NCBI GenBank assembly: GCA_022605955.1
Contig: JAKCOZ010000001.1
Location: forward strand, 22,498,146-22,562,145
Source of the DNA: Rallus limicola
Lineage: Eukaryota; Chordata; Aves; Gruiformes; Rallidae
Direction: 5' to 3'
DNA length: 64,000 nt
The translations under genes and the position numbers were made by a program. The notes beneath the pieces are model-generated. The model saw nothing but the letters and a program-made list of their open reading frames with translations. It was not told the origin of the DNA and searched no databases. Below, piece after piece: positions 51,201-64,000 of the stretch (position 1 is its first letter; each line of letters begins with the position of its first letter).

Positions 51201-53333
51201 TAACAGCATCTATGCTTTTACTACATATTCACTCACACACATTCCACCATCCAAGTTCTTAAGGACAGAAAAATGACATGTAAGACCCACTCTCAAAATG
51301 CCTCAAAACATACTAACTTAGTCAATATTGCACAATCCTACAACGCACATAATAGACACAAGAAAAACAATGCTACATGCCATATTACACATAAAACTGT
51401 GACCTCTGGTTACTGAGGGGCATCTGTTCCGACACTTCCAAAGTCCTAAGAGATCTTAGTCTACTTTAGATTTAACAATCTCATTGGACACTGAAAATGG
51501 AAATGTTCATTACATAGGTTTAGAATTTGCTAATATAATTGTACTCTATTGCTTCTCCGTTACATAGTTATTCTCTGACATGAGGTACTGCATTCCACGC
51601 AAACAGGCAGCTAGGTACACAATCTATTTTGATTTCCAACAGGCCTTCCAGAGGCTCTGCCTTCCTGGATGTCCAGCAATAAATTTTTAAGTTTGATAGC
51701 TGTACTAGTGCTATCCTTGCAGAAGACACTTAACAGCAATACTCACATGCGTTCTTACACTGAGAAAGAAAAGCAGTATAATTTCCCTCTCAAGTAACAG
51801 TGCTTTTCACGCCCCCAAAGCAGAGAGGCTAAAATAAATAAAACCAGTACGTGACATCTTGTCAAAGCAAGCTCAGTTCCACAGAATTGACTCTGAAAAG
51901 TAGAAACCTAATAATAAATTATGATCAATGGAACAAAGCTATCATGTTACATAATTATATAGGTTCAGTTACAGACACACAAAACCTTCCACTTGCATTT
52001 AAGGATGTAGCCATGTATTCAACATTATCACCATGGTACCTAAATTTGAGGGAAACAACACTGACATGCATTATTTGTACATTGATTCTTCCACTGCCGA
52101 TTCCAGTACCATCTGAAAACAAGTTGCTATGTTTGTGAAACTGAATGCATGCTTTTTTCCAAGTTCTAAATGTTAAGTATAATTAGTTCAATTTATTGAA
52201 AGAGAGACGGGGCTAATACTTTTACAAAATACTCTGACAATTAAATATTTGGTATTATCAGCATAATCTTATTTATAATCACCTGTGTTTATGAAAGGAT
52301 TGAGTGTAAAGCGGATTTTCTATACAATGGTTTCACTTAACTATAAGGAATTTCAGCAAAAAAGTAAAATGAGTGTTCAAACTGCAATCAAAGTACATAC
52401 TGAGGAAATCCAAAATTACACACTGAAGTCTTAACAACCTTTTCACTACAAGGTAAGACTGCTAAGAAGAGACACACAGTGTCTACATAACGTAACATAA
52501 CAGCATCAACCATCATGAATTACGTGTAGCAGTTTTACGAGAGAAGCACATTTCCTAATGGCAATTTCCTGACAAGGCCAAGTTAACATTACCAAAGTAC
52601 TTCTGACATATTCCTTCTGTTTAACATCATCCATTAAGCACATACCCAATTTCTTCCTCCTTCCTATGCCAACTGAGATTTCTCCTTATTCTTCCCAACC
52701 AGACTGACTGCATCAAGGTGTTTTTAAAAAGTATTTACAATTCATTTTTGTCCCTGTCCTTTAGATATCGTTGTTTCAGATAAATCAAGGTCTGAAAGAG
52801 ACTAGATCTTTTAGCGTGGATTTCAGCAACATAAGCTGCCTCACGAAGATCAGAAAATAACATTAAAATATAGCAGACCTCAAAACTAAACAGCATGTCA
52901 GTGAGCAAAGAAAGGGAGGCATTTTAAAAGCAGCAGTGGTAGTTGAAGGCCCTATTTCAGAGTGAAACCAAATAGATTAAACCAGGATAACAAAAGCAGG
53001 TGAATGAAGACACAGGGAAGAAAGAAAAAAACATGCATCAATCTGACCTGAAGAAAATAACATTAGCACTTTAGAACCAGCAATCAGTGCAACCCTTCAC
53101 ATCTGAATCAAAGCACTCAGGCTCAGGAACTCAGAAAGATTCCCTGCAGCAGTTCAGACTCCCATCTTTCCCCATTTTCCCTGTGTGGCCAGACTGACAC
53201 ACACCAAAGAAAAGGAGAAACAATATCCCAGTCTTAATATAGGCACTGTGTCTTAGTGGAGTTGCAAACACTAGAAGCCTGTCCTTCCCGCAACTGATGC
53301 AGGAGAAAGGATTAACATTAGATTTCAAGTAAT

Positions 53334-53510
53334 TCTAGAATTACCAGAGTCCCAATTTATCTGACCACAGCTAACACAAATTTTAGTTCTGGTTATAATG
53401 TGATGTCTATAGCAGCTCTAGTTTCCTGTTAGGTAGCATGAGCCTGACATATGGAGAAGAATACATTAATTTATTTGGTTCAAAGGGAGTGGGCATTGGA
53501 AGAGGAACCG
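53334..53510 (+). repeat. Diverged direct repeat, copy 1
   Basis: Shares an ordered series of blocks with 54360-54520: AGAATTAC, CTGACCA/TTGACCA, AACACAAATTT-AGTTCTG, GTTTCCT-AGGTA, and GGGCA-TGGAAG-GG. The family is unrecognised. It may be an old dispersed repeat or a local duplication. Confidence 0.55.
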
Positions 53511-54359
53511 TCTACATATACACAGACGACAAAGGACTTCTAGGTCTTTAAGAAAGTTTTTCCATTACAAATTTTTACCTTCTCAAGATTCCAAGGCAAT
53601 AAAAGTTCAGCTCTTTATCTCTAAGATATTCCAGAACCTAGTAAAAATCCCTGACAGGTAACTGCATCTTATTTACATAACCTGCCTTACTTCACTTCCC
53701 AGACAAGTTTATTCTGTTATAATGAGAAAAAAAGAAAACAAAAAAGGAAAAAAAGGGAAAAAAAATGTACTTTAAAATAATGCCTTCAAACGACAGAGGG
53801 TTTAAAGGCAGAACCAACATTCTGTCTTGATTTTATGAAAAGAGAAAGAAAATATGCCAAACCACAAAATCTTCAACCCACTTAAAACAGCTGTCATAGT
53901 TCTCTTGAAACAAACATCTGGGTGCCTGTGTGTGGTTGTATTCTATTCAAGAACAAACTACTACCCAAAATTGCTATTTTTATTTCCCTAACGGAAGGAC
54001 GAAGAAAAAGGCTAAGCTCTACCTCCGTAGAGGTAACAAGAGGGTGGAAAAGAATATTCGGTAGACTTGCTAACTGAATATTCACTCATACAGGAATAAA
54101 GAGAGCGTAACAACTGTAGTAGAGCAAGTAAAGGCCACCCCTTTTCCTGAATGAAAATAGGAAGAAAAAAAAAAAAAAAAAAAAGAACTTTCAATGAGCT
54201 TTTCTTGATAAATATTGCCTGCACATTTGCTTGCCTCAACTTTTAACACTCTTAATTTTTTGTCTTAATGTTCCTCAGCACCAACCTGGATACAGATTCT
54301 TCTTAATTATCACTCTGTCTCTAGCTATCTTCATTAAATACTGGTATACGATGTAGTTT

Positions 54360-54520
54360 TAAGAATTACTGGCATCTCAAGTCCTTTGACCAGAATCAAC
54401 ACAAATTTCAGTTCTGTGTCCAGTGCAGTGTTTCCTATCAGGTAAGAAGGGCCTTTTGTACACAGAATAGACATATTAGTTACTTGCTTCTATAAGAGAG
54501 GGCACTGGAAGGGGAGAGGA
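54360..54520 (+). repeat. Diverged direct repeat, copy 2
   Basis: Second copy of the block series at 53334-53510, same orientation, starting about 1.03 kb away. It lacks roughly 15-20 bases in the middle relative to copy 1. Confidence 0.55.
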
Positions 54521-55700
54521 GAAATAAACTGAATGACAAATAGCCTATGAAGAGAAACTGAGGTTTAATCCAAAATGACAGAACAAACTTAGGAAGCAAT
54601 GACATGATACAGCTTGCATTGAACTAATAGTTCGCAGTCACTACAAGGGGCGGGTTACTCATCCCCTTCCAAGCAAGCACTCCCATTCCCCTTCCTAGCA
54701 ATGGCCCTGGTACTTCCCTGGTTACAAGGCAACCTGTTTTCACTGGCTTATCTGACAGAAACTAACCTAACCAGTTCTCTGCCTTGTTTATCAGGTTAGC
54801 TCCCAGCACAGACACTAGCAGAGCCAGCCCAGGAGAGGGAGTATTACTGTGCAACCTGGAGAGAGGAATATGGAGAGGACTGCCTCTCTTGGCACTGGAA
54901 GTCACTAAGACCTAGCCAGTGTTGTGAACTTCACTCTGATTATCCTCTACTACTGAGAGCTACTCTGATCTAACAGATAAATTGCCAATAGCTTACCAAT
55001 TAGATTGCAAGGAACATCCCTCCCTGCATCTGATAAACTTCCTAGAAATTAATTACATACCCTGCACAACATCAAAAAAAGACATTAGCAACTCCAAGCG
55101 ATGCCTTATATTAGTACTAGGTGCTGTAAGCGAAGCAAGGTTATTTAGATACCACAGTATTTAAGATGGCCATCCCTCTCTGACTGCCTTTAAGTATCCC
55201 AGGTTTTCTTTCATCTTGTTTACTTTTAGCAGTTCCTTGAGACCAGTTATCTATCACTCCAGTACAAGAGTAACTGAGGCAAGTACCAGGCAGAGGTATG
55301 ACTTTATTTACCTAAAAACGACTCTTCCATAATTCACTGCAGAACACTGGTAAATATAACAGATCAGAAAAGCAAACAAGTAACCCAAGCAGTCTGAAAG
55401 ACAAATTTCTAAACCACATCAAACATGGCTTCCACAAAGCGGGAAAAAATCAGGACAACAAATTTTCAGCTAGGTTCCCACTTCCTAGTTTGAGACAAAT
55501 GTGATGACAGTTTTACTTCCTCTTAACAAAAGAGGTATCACTTTATACGAACTTATGGAGAAACAGGACAACTATATTTGGTGTTTAATTTTCAGAGATT
55601 GAGTAGAAAAAAAATTCACTAACAGTTCTGCCATAATCACTAACAACAGTTCTTGAATTCCAGAATTATCTACACCCAAATCTCACCAAAAAAGAATTTA

Positions 55701-56051
55701 GAAATATAGAGTATCTAATGTTGGAAAGGACCCATAAGGATCATAAAGACCAGCTCCCTGCTCCTTGCAGGCATAAACCATATGCCTAAGAGCACCATCC
55801 ACATGCCTTGAACTGACAAACCTGGTGCTGTGACCACCTACCTGGGGAGCCTGTTCCAGTGACTGATAATGCTCCCAGCCTTTTCCTAATGTCCAATCTG
55901 AACCTCCCTGACTCAGCTTCATTCCATTTCCTCATGTTCTGCCACTGGTCACCAGAGAGAAGAGATCAGCACCTCACCCTGCTTTGCTCACCCTGAGGAA
56001 GTTGTAGGCTGTAGTGAGGTCACCTCTCAGCCTTCTCCAAGCTGAACAAAC
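55701..56051 (-). mobile_element. CR1 LINE fragment, older subfamily
   Basis: The plus strand reads GTTGGAAAGGACCCATAAGG, then CTTGAACTGACAAACCTGGT and a TCACCTCTCAGCCTTCTCCA end. This is the reverse of a CR1 3' region, but clearly more diverged than the copies in introns 12 and 14. Same orientation as KDM7A. Confidence 0.85.
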
Positions 56052-58429
56052 TATATTATTTAATATAATATTCTTACATAGCAAACAGATCTCTTCAAAA
56101 TTAGGCCAAGCACCTCTTCTACATGATCTGCACTATACATTAAAAGCAGGTTTTAATTAATGTGGGAATTTGTTGGTTCCATTTCCTTCTCAGCAGCTGG
56201 AAATACTGACTGCTCTTCATGGGCATGGACTGCAGCCTCCTACAAGGGAAGAGTACTAGCTGGTTATTCCAGTTGCCTAATACAGAGGAGCAGTTTAGAA
56301 AGATCAGGTTGCTTCATAAAGACTAGCTGTTTTAAAAAGATCATGAAGCATGACAAGTACTATCAGTACTGCTATGTTATGCAATGCACAGTCTGTAAAG
56401 CTTTCCACATCCTGAGTAATGCTGTCAGTAGACACCGCCAGATCTGTCTTGTTCTCAAGCACAGTGATAAAAAAGGGTTTGGGGGTGAACAGTAACCAAC
56501 CCACAATGGATTCCTACCTGAGGGAAATAATTTGGAACCTAATGATTGTTTTTAAACTGTGCCCCTGAACTGGCACATTGCACCAAGCATGATTTGAAAA
56601 TCGGGCTTTCTGCTAACAATATGAGGCAATACCCTTTTCTGCCTCTGACATTCTAGCATCAATAACCAGTATTAGTGCAACCTGAAGACTCCATTGCTGC
56701 ACATCCCTTATTTCTGGGTTACTATATGACTGATCTGCTGCTTTTACAGACTGCAGCAACAGCAAACTAAGCCTCCGTCTGCTTTACCCACCTTTTAACT
56801 GGCTCCTTACACTGCATCACCTAACTGGCTTTAAAATTTCTAAACCAGATTGGTTTTAAAGACCTCCTAGAGCCTTCTGCTAAGTAGCCTTAACACTCAA
56901 GAGTAGCATTCAGAATCTCTGTAGCTGTACCCAAAATGAATCTTTTATTGCCTTCAAAATTCAACTCATTAAACAGTTCTCCTTCTACGGGGTGAGGGAG
57001 GGGTGGGGGGAGAGAAGGAAGGGAAAAAAAATCCCAAAATGCAAAGACATTTTTAAACTCTGTAATTATCCTTCCAGTCTACAATGTTTTCCAGGCACTG
57101 CTAAGAACTTTTTTTTTAAGCATTTTAGTAAGCAGAATGATTTCTGCATCTTCTAACCACAACATAAAATAACATGTGATGGCTTCTACAGCTTTGAAAT
57201 ACCTTACTTTTATGAGGCAAATAGACTTGTAGTCAATAGCAAGTAGAGACAGACGCTTCATTTTTGAAGAAACCTGAGAGCAAACTGGCTCATCATCTCT
57301 AGTTCGCCATCCTCGTTTCAAACACAGATGGAGTAGCTGATTACATTAACTCCTATTTAAGCTATGATACAAGCAAACTGTTTCAGATACCCAGATAATG
57401 AGTTTAAATATCAGATGTTACATTGGCTGACTGGCAGAGCAGTGAGAATAAGCTCCTTCAACCTTTGTTGCATCTTCAGCTGCTTATAGAGGTCCAGGGG
57501 GCCATAGTGGCCAAAACTGTATCCGTGTAGTCCATAACAGACCAAGAAGTTACCTTTACATGTACTTCCATCTATGGAAATCTAACGGTTCGATCCTCTT
57601 CAGATGGAATTAATGAAGCACACTGATTTTCAGACCACGCGGAAACTTCAAATAGTGCAGACCAAAGCTAAATAGAGTTTGGGGCTGAGTTACAGCAGCA
57701 CTAAGATTTAATTTTATCTGCATCAAGTATTTTTATTCTGGATATAATCTGGCATACTGATTTTAATCTAAAGCTTTAAAAAAATTCACATCAGGGTTAC
57801 TGAAACCAGTTTTGCTCTATCATAAGCTATCTAGAATCATCTATATTATTTGCAAATGCACAAATTCACATCATGTATTCTAGATTTTACACATACTTTT
57901 AGAGATTATGTTTATTTCACAGCCTATGCTACTCACTTCACAGCTTTTAGATTTGGGGGGCGGGAGGGAGATTTTAGCTATCTATCACTCTAGTATATGT
58001 ATGTACATATAGCTCTTAGAGTGACTCTTTCTTCACAGTGGGGAAAAAAAACCAGTAACAGTCAAACAAGAAAGCTCAAAGAAACACACAAGGAAACTAT
58101 GAAACAGGAAGCAGGAGGACCTACTGCAAAAGGTACAGTGAGTTCCTATTCCTGTAAAAATTACAGGAGACATTATGGTTTGCTTCTTGTGAAAAACACA
58201 AAATTAATTCTTTGGGAGATAATTTCTGATTCAAATTTTGCTTAATTGTTTCCATGCGAGAAGACAGGATGTTTGCCAAAGTGCAACACATCCAAGTGTT
58301 TTATTTTGGGTGTCAATACTACAAGAAGTGATGATATGAAAATGTTTTGATATAAGCTAAGTAAATTATGTCTTTTTATTCAAGAGTGAAAGTACACATT
58401 ATTACAGGTCTTCACTGTTGTCTGCATGG

Positions 58430-59121
58430 TTCATCTGCACCATTACACACTGGAGGCCAGTTGGCTGGAATGCAGCTCTGCAAGAAAAGGCGCTTGTAGC
58501 TCTGGTAGACAAACATGATCATGACACAGCTACCCGACAGCTGCCCAAGCTGCGTCAGGAAAAGTATTGCCAAAAAGTTAAGAGATCTTTTCCCTCTACT
58601 CAGCACTGGCGAGGCTACAACTGGAGTACTGGGTCCAATTCTGGAATCCCCAGTAGAAGAGACATGGACTGAGACAAGTCCAGCTAAGTGCCACTAAGAT
58701 GCTAAGGGACTAAAGCATCCCTCAGATGAGGCGAGGCTGAGAGCGCTGTGACCCTTCAAGCCTGGGGAAGGCAAAGTTTAGGGGAAATGTCATCGATGTG
58801 TGTAAATATCAGGGTGTATAAATCCCCCTGATGGGAGAGGAAAGGTGACAGACTTTTCTCAGTAGCACCCAGTGACAATCAATAGACACAAATTAAAGTA
58901 CATTAAATTCTGCCCTAACACAAGGGGAAAAAATTATGGGCCAGTTTTGGGTTTTGTTTGACCAGTCTAGCACCAAAAATTGGAAGAGATTGTCTCCACT
59001 TGTGGAGATATTCGCAATGCAACAGGATATAGTTCTGAACAGCCTGGTCCAGCTGACCCTGCTTGAGTAGATGATCTTAAGTGAACCCTTCCAACCTCAG
59101 TAGTTCTGTGATTCTGTCAAA
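58430..59121 (+). mobile_element. CR1 LINE fragment, degraded ORF2 and 3' end
   Basis: Near 58600-58655 the plus strand encodes SALARLQLEYWVQFWNPQ, a form of the CR1 reverse-transcriptase C-terminal motif. It then decays with frameshifts. The 3' end CCCTTCCAACCTCAGTAG followed by TTCTGTGATTCTGT is the CR1 terminus. It is old, and antisense to KDM7A. Confidence 0.88.
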
Positions 59122-62100
59122 TTACATTAAATAAACATTTTCTAGATTAACATGGATGTATCACCACACTTATAAATCTGGTCTAAACCAAAAGTAAGAC
59201 TACCTGGGCTCTCTTGTTCCACAACATTTGATACTAAGTGAATTAGTTAAAATAGCAAGTACAACAGGATGAAGCCTTGGCATAAACAGTTGTAAGGAAC
59301 AAGTACTTTCAAATCCAGAGAAGGAGCAATTGCACAAATGCACAAGAAAAGGATACATCAGTATTAGGGCAAAATACAAATAAGGATAAATCTAAATTCA
59401 GATGGACAGCAAAACACAGAGGTACCTACGCTCACTTGGCACCTCACCATCTACCCTGGTAATTCCAAAAGCACCATAGTACCTGGCATCTACACCAGAA
59501 GGCAAACACAGCTGCCATACTTTCAACATGCCAGAAGAAGAAGTTATTTTATTTTTCCAAGTGAGATGGCAGCAGTGCTTATTCAGGTTCATGGAAGTTC
59601 AAACCCACAGATCTCAAGGGAATGTTCATGTCCAGGTTGCTCTTTTTATGTAAAGACACTCTTTATCTCCCCCACTTACAGCCTCTTAACTCTGTTGAAA
59701 AGATTCCACGAATTATGGGCCCATACATGACCCAAACATAATCTTCTGGTTAGGGCACTTGGACATTGACAAGATTATCTTTAGTTCTGGGTCCCTGCTA
59801 CTGACATTAGTGAATGTATACATAGAATGAGTGCTGCAGTAAAGCACAACATTTGCAGGTCTTAAGACATACTAATACTTTTTTCTTAAGCCTTTTGATT
59901 TAATGGCACTTCATACAGGAATGTAACAGTCTACTCCCTGCCTGAACTTGATTTTTTTACTTTTGAAAAGGCAGAACCATCCATTTCTCTAAATATTACA
60001 GGACTCCAAATTTGCCTAAAACCTGACTCTCACACCTGCCAGACTTTTTGGAGTAGGACTAACACTTCACAGCTGTTGTTTCTCTGGTTTGAAAGTGATA
60101 GTGATTTTTTGTTTGTTTTGTTTTTCTGCTTTTCTTCACAACCTCTACTAACATAATCCAAAAGCACCAAAAAGGCTTTCCTTTAATAATTAGCAAAAAG
60201 TAGTAAATACTTCATATGAGAATAATCCTTTAGCACAAGTATTTCCTAGATAAAGATTTAAAGGTCAATGATCTCTAAAGCACCTTTAATGAGTTCAGTA
60301 ATTCACTTGATGTGAAGTATTAAGCCATTTCCTTAAATTCAATTACAGAAGAAAAGTTTATTTATCAGTTTGTTTGATTACATAGCACTGGTCTTTTCCC
60401 AAAAGTGGTTTCCTTTAAAGGAAGAGAGCCAAGATCTCTCTACAATCTGTCTTTTCACTGCACATTCATAGTGGTTTTTCTTTTTTCTTTTCGTCCCGTA
60501 CATGAATGTCAAAGCATCTCTCCACCTTAATTGGCTGAATCTTTCTTTCATAGGGTAGCACTGCATCCAATTCTCTTTTTTTTTTTTCTTTGATGCTACA
60601 CAATCTTAAATGGTGATATTACATGCCAAGAAGGACAAGGGAAGGAGACAAAAAATTAATGAAATAGCAGTACAACATGGGAAAATACAACTTTAGCCTT
60701 TAAGCATCATTGGATGCTCAGTGATTTTGAGCAAGCATCCTGTTTGGGCTGAACTTACATGAAACAGGCGCTGGTTCACTCTTCATTCACTCTACTAAGA
60801 GTGAACTGCAGAGTGTTCCTTAGTGCTCTGGGTACACGTGTGCTGAGAATGGAAGGAAACACATCCCTGCAGTATGCTATGTCATTTCCCAACACAAACT
60901 ACATGGAAAACTCCCAGGAAGTGGCTTATGGACCATATAGCATCCTGAAGCTGGAAAGCCTCCATCTGCAGTTACCCACACAATCCCAGGACAACACTAG
61001 TAAAATACAACATTAGTAAATGTTTTGAGTCATTTATTTTTCTGTTATATTTTCTGAACAGCTAGCATCAGCATCATATATACCTTCATACGTGTTTGGA
61101 AGAAAAACTGTAAATCTCTAAATGATTGTTGCTGGAAACTTACTGACTAGAAGCTAAGAGGCTGAGGGTAAAGCAAATCCTTCCTTTTCAAAACTCTGTA
61201 GCAGACACAAACTAACTGAACAGGATTTCTGGTTTTCAGGTTATCTAAAAAAATCAGAACTGAGATTAGGAGATCTTTCAGTTCTCATGGGGTATCTACA
61301 AAGGCAGCAAGCCACATGGCGACAACCATCTTCTAGGTGAAAAGGTGGAGGGAGAGAAGACAGAAAACCAAAGACAATGTAGAAGGAAATGGGTATCAGA
61401 GCAAAGAATACTTGGAGAATACTAACTTGTACTGCAAGAGCTTGAACATTAATTTGTGAGGGGGGAAAAAGCACCTCTCTGCTAAAATATCTGCTGCAAT
61501 GACCAATCATTTTTAAGACAAGTGTGGAAAATCCACATTCTAATGCAGCCAGTAGGCTTGCTGATGCTGAAACTGAAGCATGGTTGAGTTTCTGATTTAG
61601 TGGAAACTACAATATGCAGAAAGTAAGTGATGATCAATATTAATTTTAATTTAAAATGTAGCTTTCTGTATCTTTCTCTGAATCTAACGTCAATCAGCTG
61701 CATCAACTGCAATCTTAATTCTTGCATTTTCTTAAGATAAAGATATAGTTTGATGCGAGACATCTTCGCAAAAAGCGGGTAACAGCACCTCACATTAACA
61801 GGTCAAGCACTGATCAACAACAGTGATATATGTTCCTTTCAGCAGCGTACAAGATTTTGAACTCTCTTACAGTAATGTCTATTCAGTATTCAGTTCCAGA
61901 ACTAACTAGGAGTAAAAAGCTTTATTCTTTTATGAAGTGGAGGGCTTGTGGCTTTTTTCATTAGCCAACAAACTTGTTTCCACACTCAAACAAGGGCCAG
62001 GAAATAGAATGCACAGTACGTTCTCATTTGGTAATGCTAGCTGAGACACCAATTCTAAAAAACAAAACAAAACTGCAATTTGCCCTTACTAGTAAAACAT

Positions 62101-64000
62101 AAAAGCCACGAGGTAACATTTGCACAAGTATGTTTGAGTTACATCTATGCTTCACAAAATTCTATCCACTCAAATGATACTCCCAAATCTAATTCATACC
62201 TAAATCCCTACTGGAGTTACACATACAAGCCAGCTGACCGTGCTGAAGTATAAGCTACAGCCAAGGAATTTGCTGTTACTCCATTAAGTAAAACACTTTT
62301 CATCAAGGATGCTAGTCCAATCACTCTGTAGTACAGCTTCTCTGTTCATTCTCAGCAAGAGTAAGAAAGGTATGCTTCACTACTTCCTTCTCCCACATGA
62401 GAGCAGCACATTTTACTGTCGCACTCAAAGCGATGCCCCCAGAGGTCCCAGCAATTCACACAGGAGCACACAGCATCTGAGCCAGCAGGTTGCTGCTCAC
62501 CTTTGCACCACACTGATGTATCCTTCAGGCAGACAAATACTATACTCAGAACTTAGCATGAGATTTAACAGACTACATTGGTAAACCACTTCTGTTAACA
62601 TGCTTTTGGTCGTATTTTACACAAGCAATAAAGTACAGAGAAATACCTAGGACAGTGTGTTTGGGCTTGAGGCTATGGCATACCAACACAGCACACCATC
62701 ATGGGAAAACTCTATCCTGACAGAGATGTTGGCAACATTTGCCTGGGCACAGTGTCAGATTATTACAGCTATCTTGCTTTTGGTTCTGTTCCTAAACCAC
62801 TCTAATGCACAGATCTGCCCATCAGCACCTGTGAAAGCCATAACTGAAGTTGCAGTGACTGACTTCCACTTGTTCTTGACACTGAGTTTTAAGTCCTTTA
62901 GTGAAAAGATCCAAGTATTTTTGTTACTGACACAAAAACTAAAAAATTGTGCCTTGGGCAGGGCAATCAGAAGAAGTTTTACAAGTACTGCTGGGTAATA
63001 AGATATTGCAATTTTGGTTGCTCTTATTACCTGATTTAGCCTTTGTTTACTGGCCCTCAAACATCAATATCCCAAAATGAAAACATCAGTCTGTTCACAA
63101 AATACTGCCTGATAACTGGTAAGCATGACAGATCAAATCAATCCTATATCCTTATTATCAAAGACTTTATTTCTCAGAAAGTCACCTTTTCTTGCACTTA
63201 GTTTCATGAATAGTGCTTTAAGAGCCTTTAAGTGAATAAAGCATTAATGCAAATGGAACAAACACAATTAAATTTATGAAATTAATTTCCCAGGCTATCT
63301 GCAATGTCAGCTGACAATTTCAAATGAAAATAAATAGACTTCATACCACAATATATTAAAAATTTAGAACAGTCATCCTCACTCCAGTTGGCTTGCAAGA
63401 AAGAATGATGCAGGAAGGTTTTTTAAAAAGCTGTTTGTGGCAAACATCAGCATTTACGCCTGCCTGAGCAGCAATGAACTCACAGTATTTTCAAAAAGAA
63501 AGGCCAGTTTTAAAGCCTACTTTTAGTTAATGCTGAAGTAATGGAGAAAGCACTATTAAATATTAATTCCATTCAGAAGCAGAATTGACCTGAGGAGATG
63601 TAACTAGCCACATAAATCCACATTACCACCATATAGCAGACATCCCAAGACTATTCATACTCCATAGATTGTTAGTTGTGTATTCACGAGCTAATGTTAC
63701 AACACATTAGAAAGGAGTGACAAATGAAAAATAGCTTGGCTATAATAAAAGCTGTATATTTCACTAAAATCTCTTCTACATCGCTAATAAGGCAATAGCC
63801 ACATTGTTAATTGAATTTTCATACTTCAGCAATGAGACAAATGTAAAACTTGTGCACGCTTAAAATGCAGAAACATGCTCATTGTACCTATGAAAGTCTT
63901 TACTGATTGCTCAGACTTGTTTTGAGACAATGGTATTTTATTTTAAATTATATAGGGAAAGCACAAATATTTACAAGAAGACTAGGAGTTCATCTTCAAC

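Larger units (their letters stand above)
44976..64000 (-). other. KDM7A: KDM7A intron 1 (partial, at least 19 kb)
   Basis: Begins right after the exon 2 acceptor and runs past the window edge, because exon 1 (start codon and first PHD zinc ligands) is nowhere in the window. It contains CR1 copies at 55701-56051 and 58430-59121, a diverged direct repeat pair near 53.3 and 54.4 kb, and a G-quadruplex motif at 56989-57010. The many short open frames are not supported as exons. Confidence 0.85.

Noticed and set aside
56160..56495. 111-codon plus-strand open frame beside a CR1 fragment
   Set aside because: No similarity to CR1 or other known proteins, no supporting signals.
60773..60804. Short inverted repeat GTTCACTCT ... 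AGAGTGAAC
   Set aside because: Nine-base arms are expected by chance in 64 kb, and no other sign of function is present.

Overview
The window is vertebrate nuclear DNA, almost certainly from a bird. Two kinds of evidence agree. First, the recognisable interspersed repeats are CR1 LINEs, including the typical avian CR1 3' end, plus one solo LTR of a type I recognise from avian ERVL-like elements. Second, the only protein-coding gene I can support is split into small exons with vertebrate splice signals. The sequence is AT-rich, with no CpG-island-like stretch. The species cannot be fixed from sequence alone.

One gene fills most of the window: KDM7A (JHDM1D), a Fe(II)/2-oxoglutarate histone lysine demethylase, on the minus strand. 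Nineteen coding exons were placed base by base, from 44890-44975 (second half of the PHD finger) down to 8101-8195 (C-terminal tail and TAA stop). All exon lengths and phases fit together into one open frame of about 880 residues. Residue numbers below assume a 64-residue first exon, as I recall for human KDM7A; on that basis the predicted bird protein is about 944 aa. Exon 1 (start codon and first half of the PHD finger) is not in the window, so it and the promoter must lie beyond position 64000.

Layout from right to left, which is the direction of transcription: 44976-64000 is part of a very long first intron, with two CR1 copies, a diverged direct repeat and a G-quadruplex motif. 35782-44975 holds exons 2-7 (PHD end, linker, JmjC core with the HxD iron ligands). 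24013-32028 holds exons 8-11 (third iron ligand, end of JmjC and the following helical region). 8101-23157 holds exons 12-20 (acidic/serine-rich, weakly conserved middle and a strongly conserved basic C-terminus). 1-8100 is 3' UTR grading into intergenic DNA, with no recognisable exon.

Notable local features are a GC-AG intron after exon 12, an intron (17) with GTAG repeated at both splice sites, a solo LTR antisense to the gene in intron 17, a perfect 19-bp-arm inverted repeat in intron 14, and CR1 copies that keep long open frames. I see no novel multi-gene system; the window is an ordinary avian chromatin-regulator locus with some interesting details.
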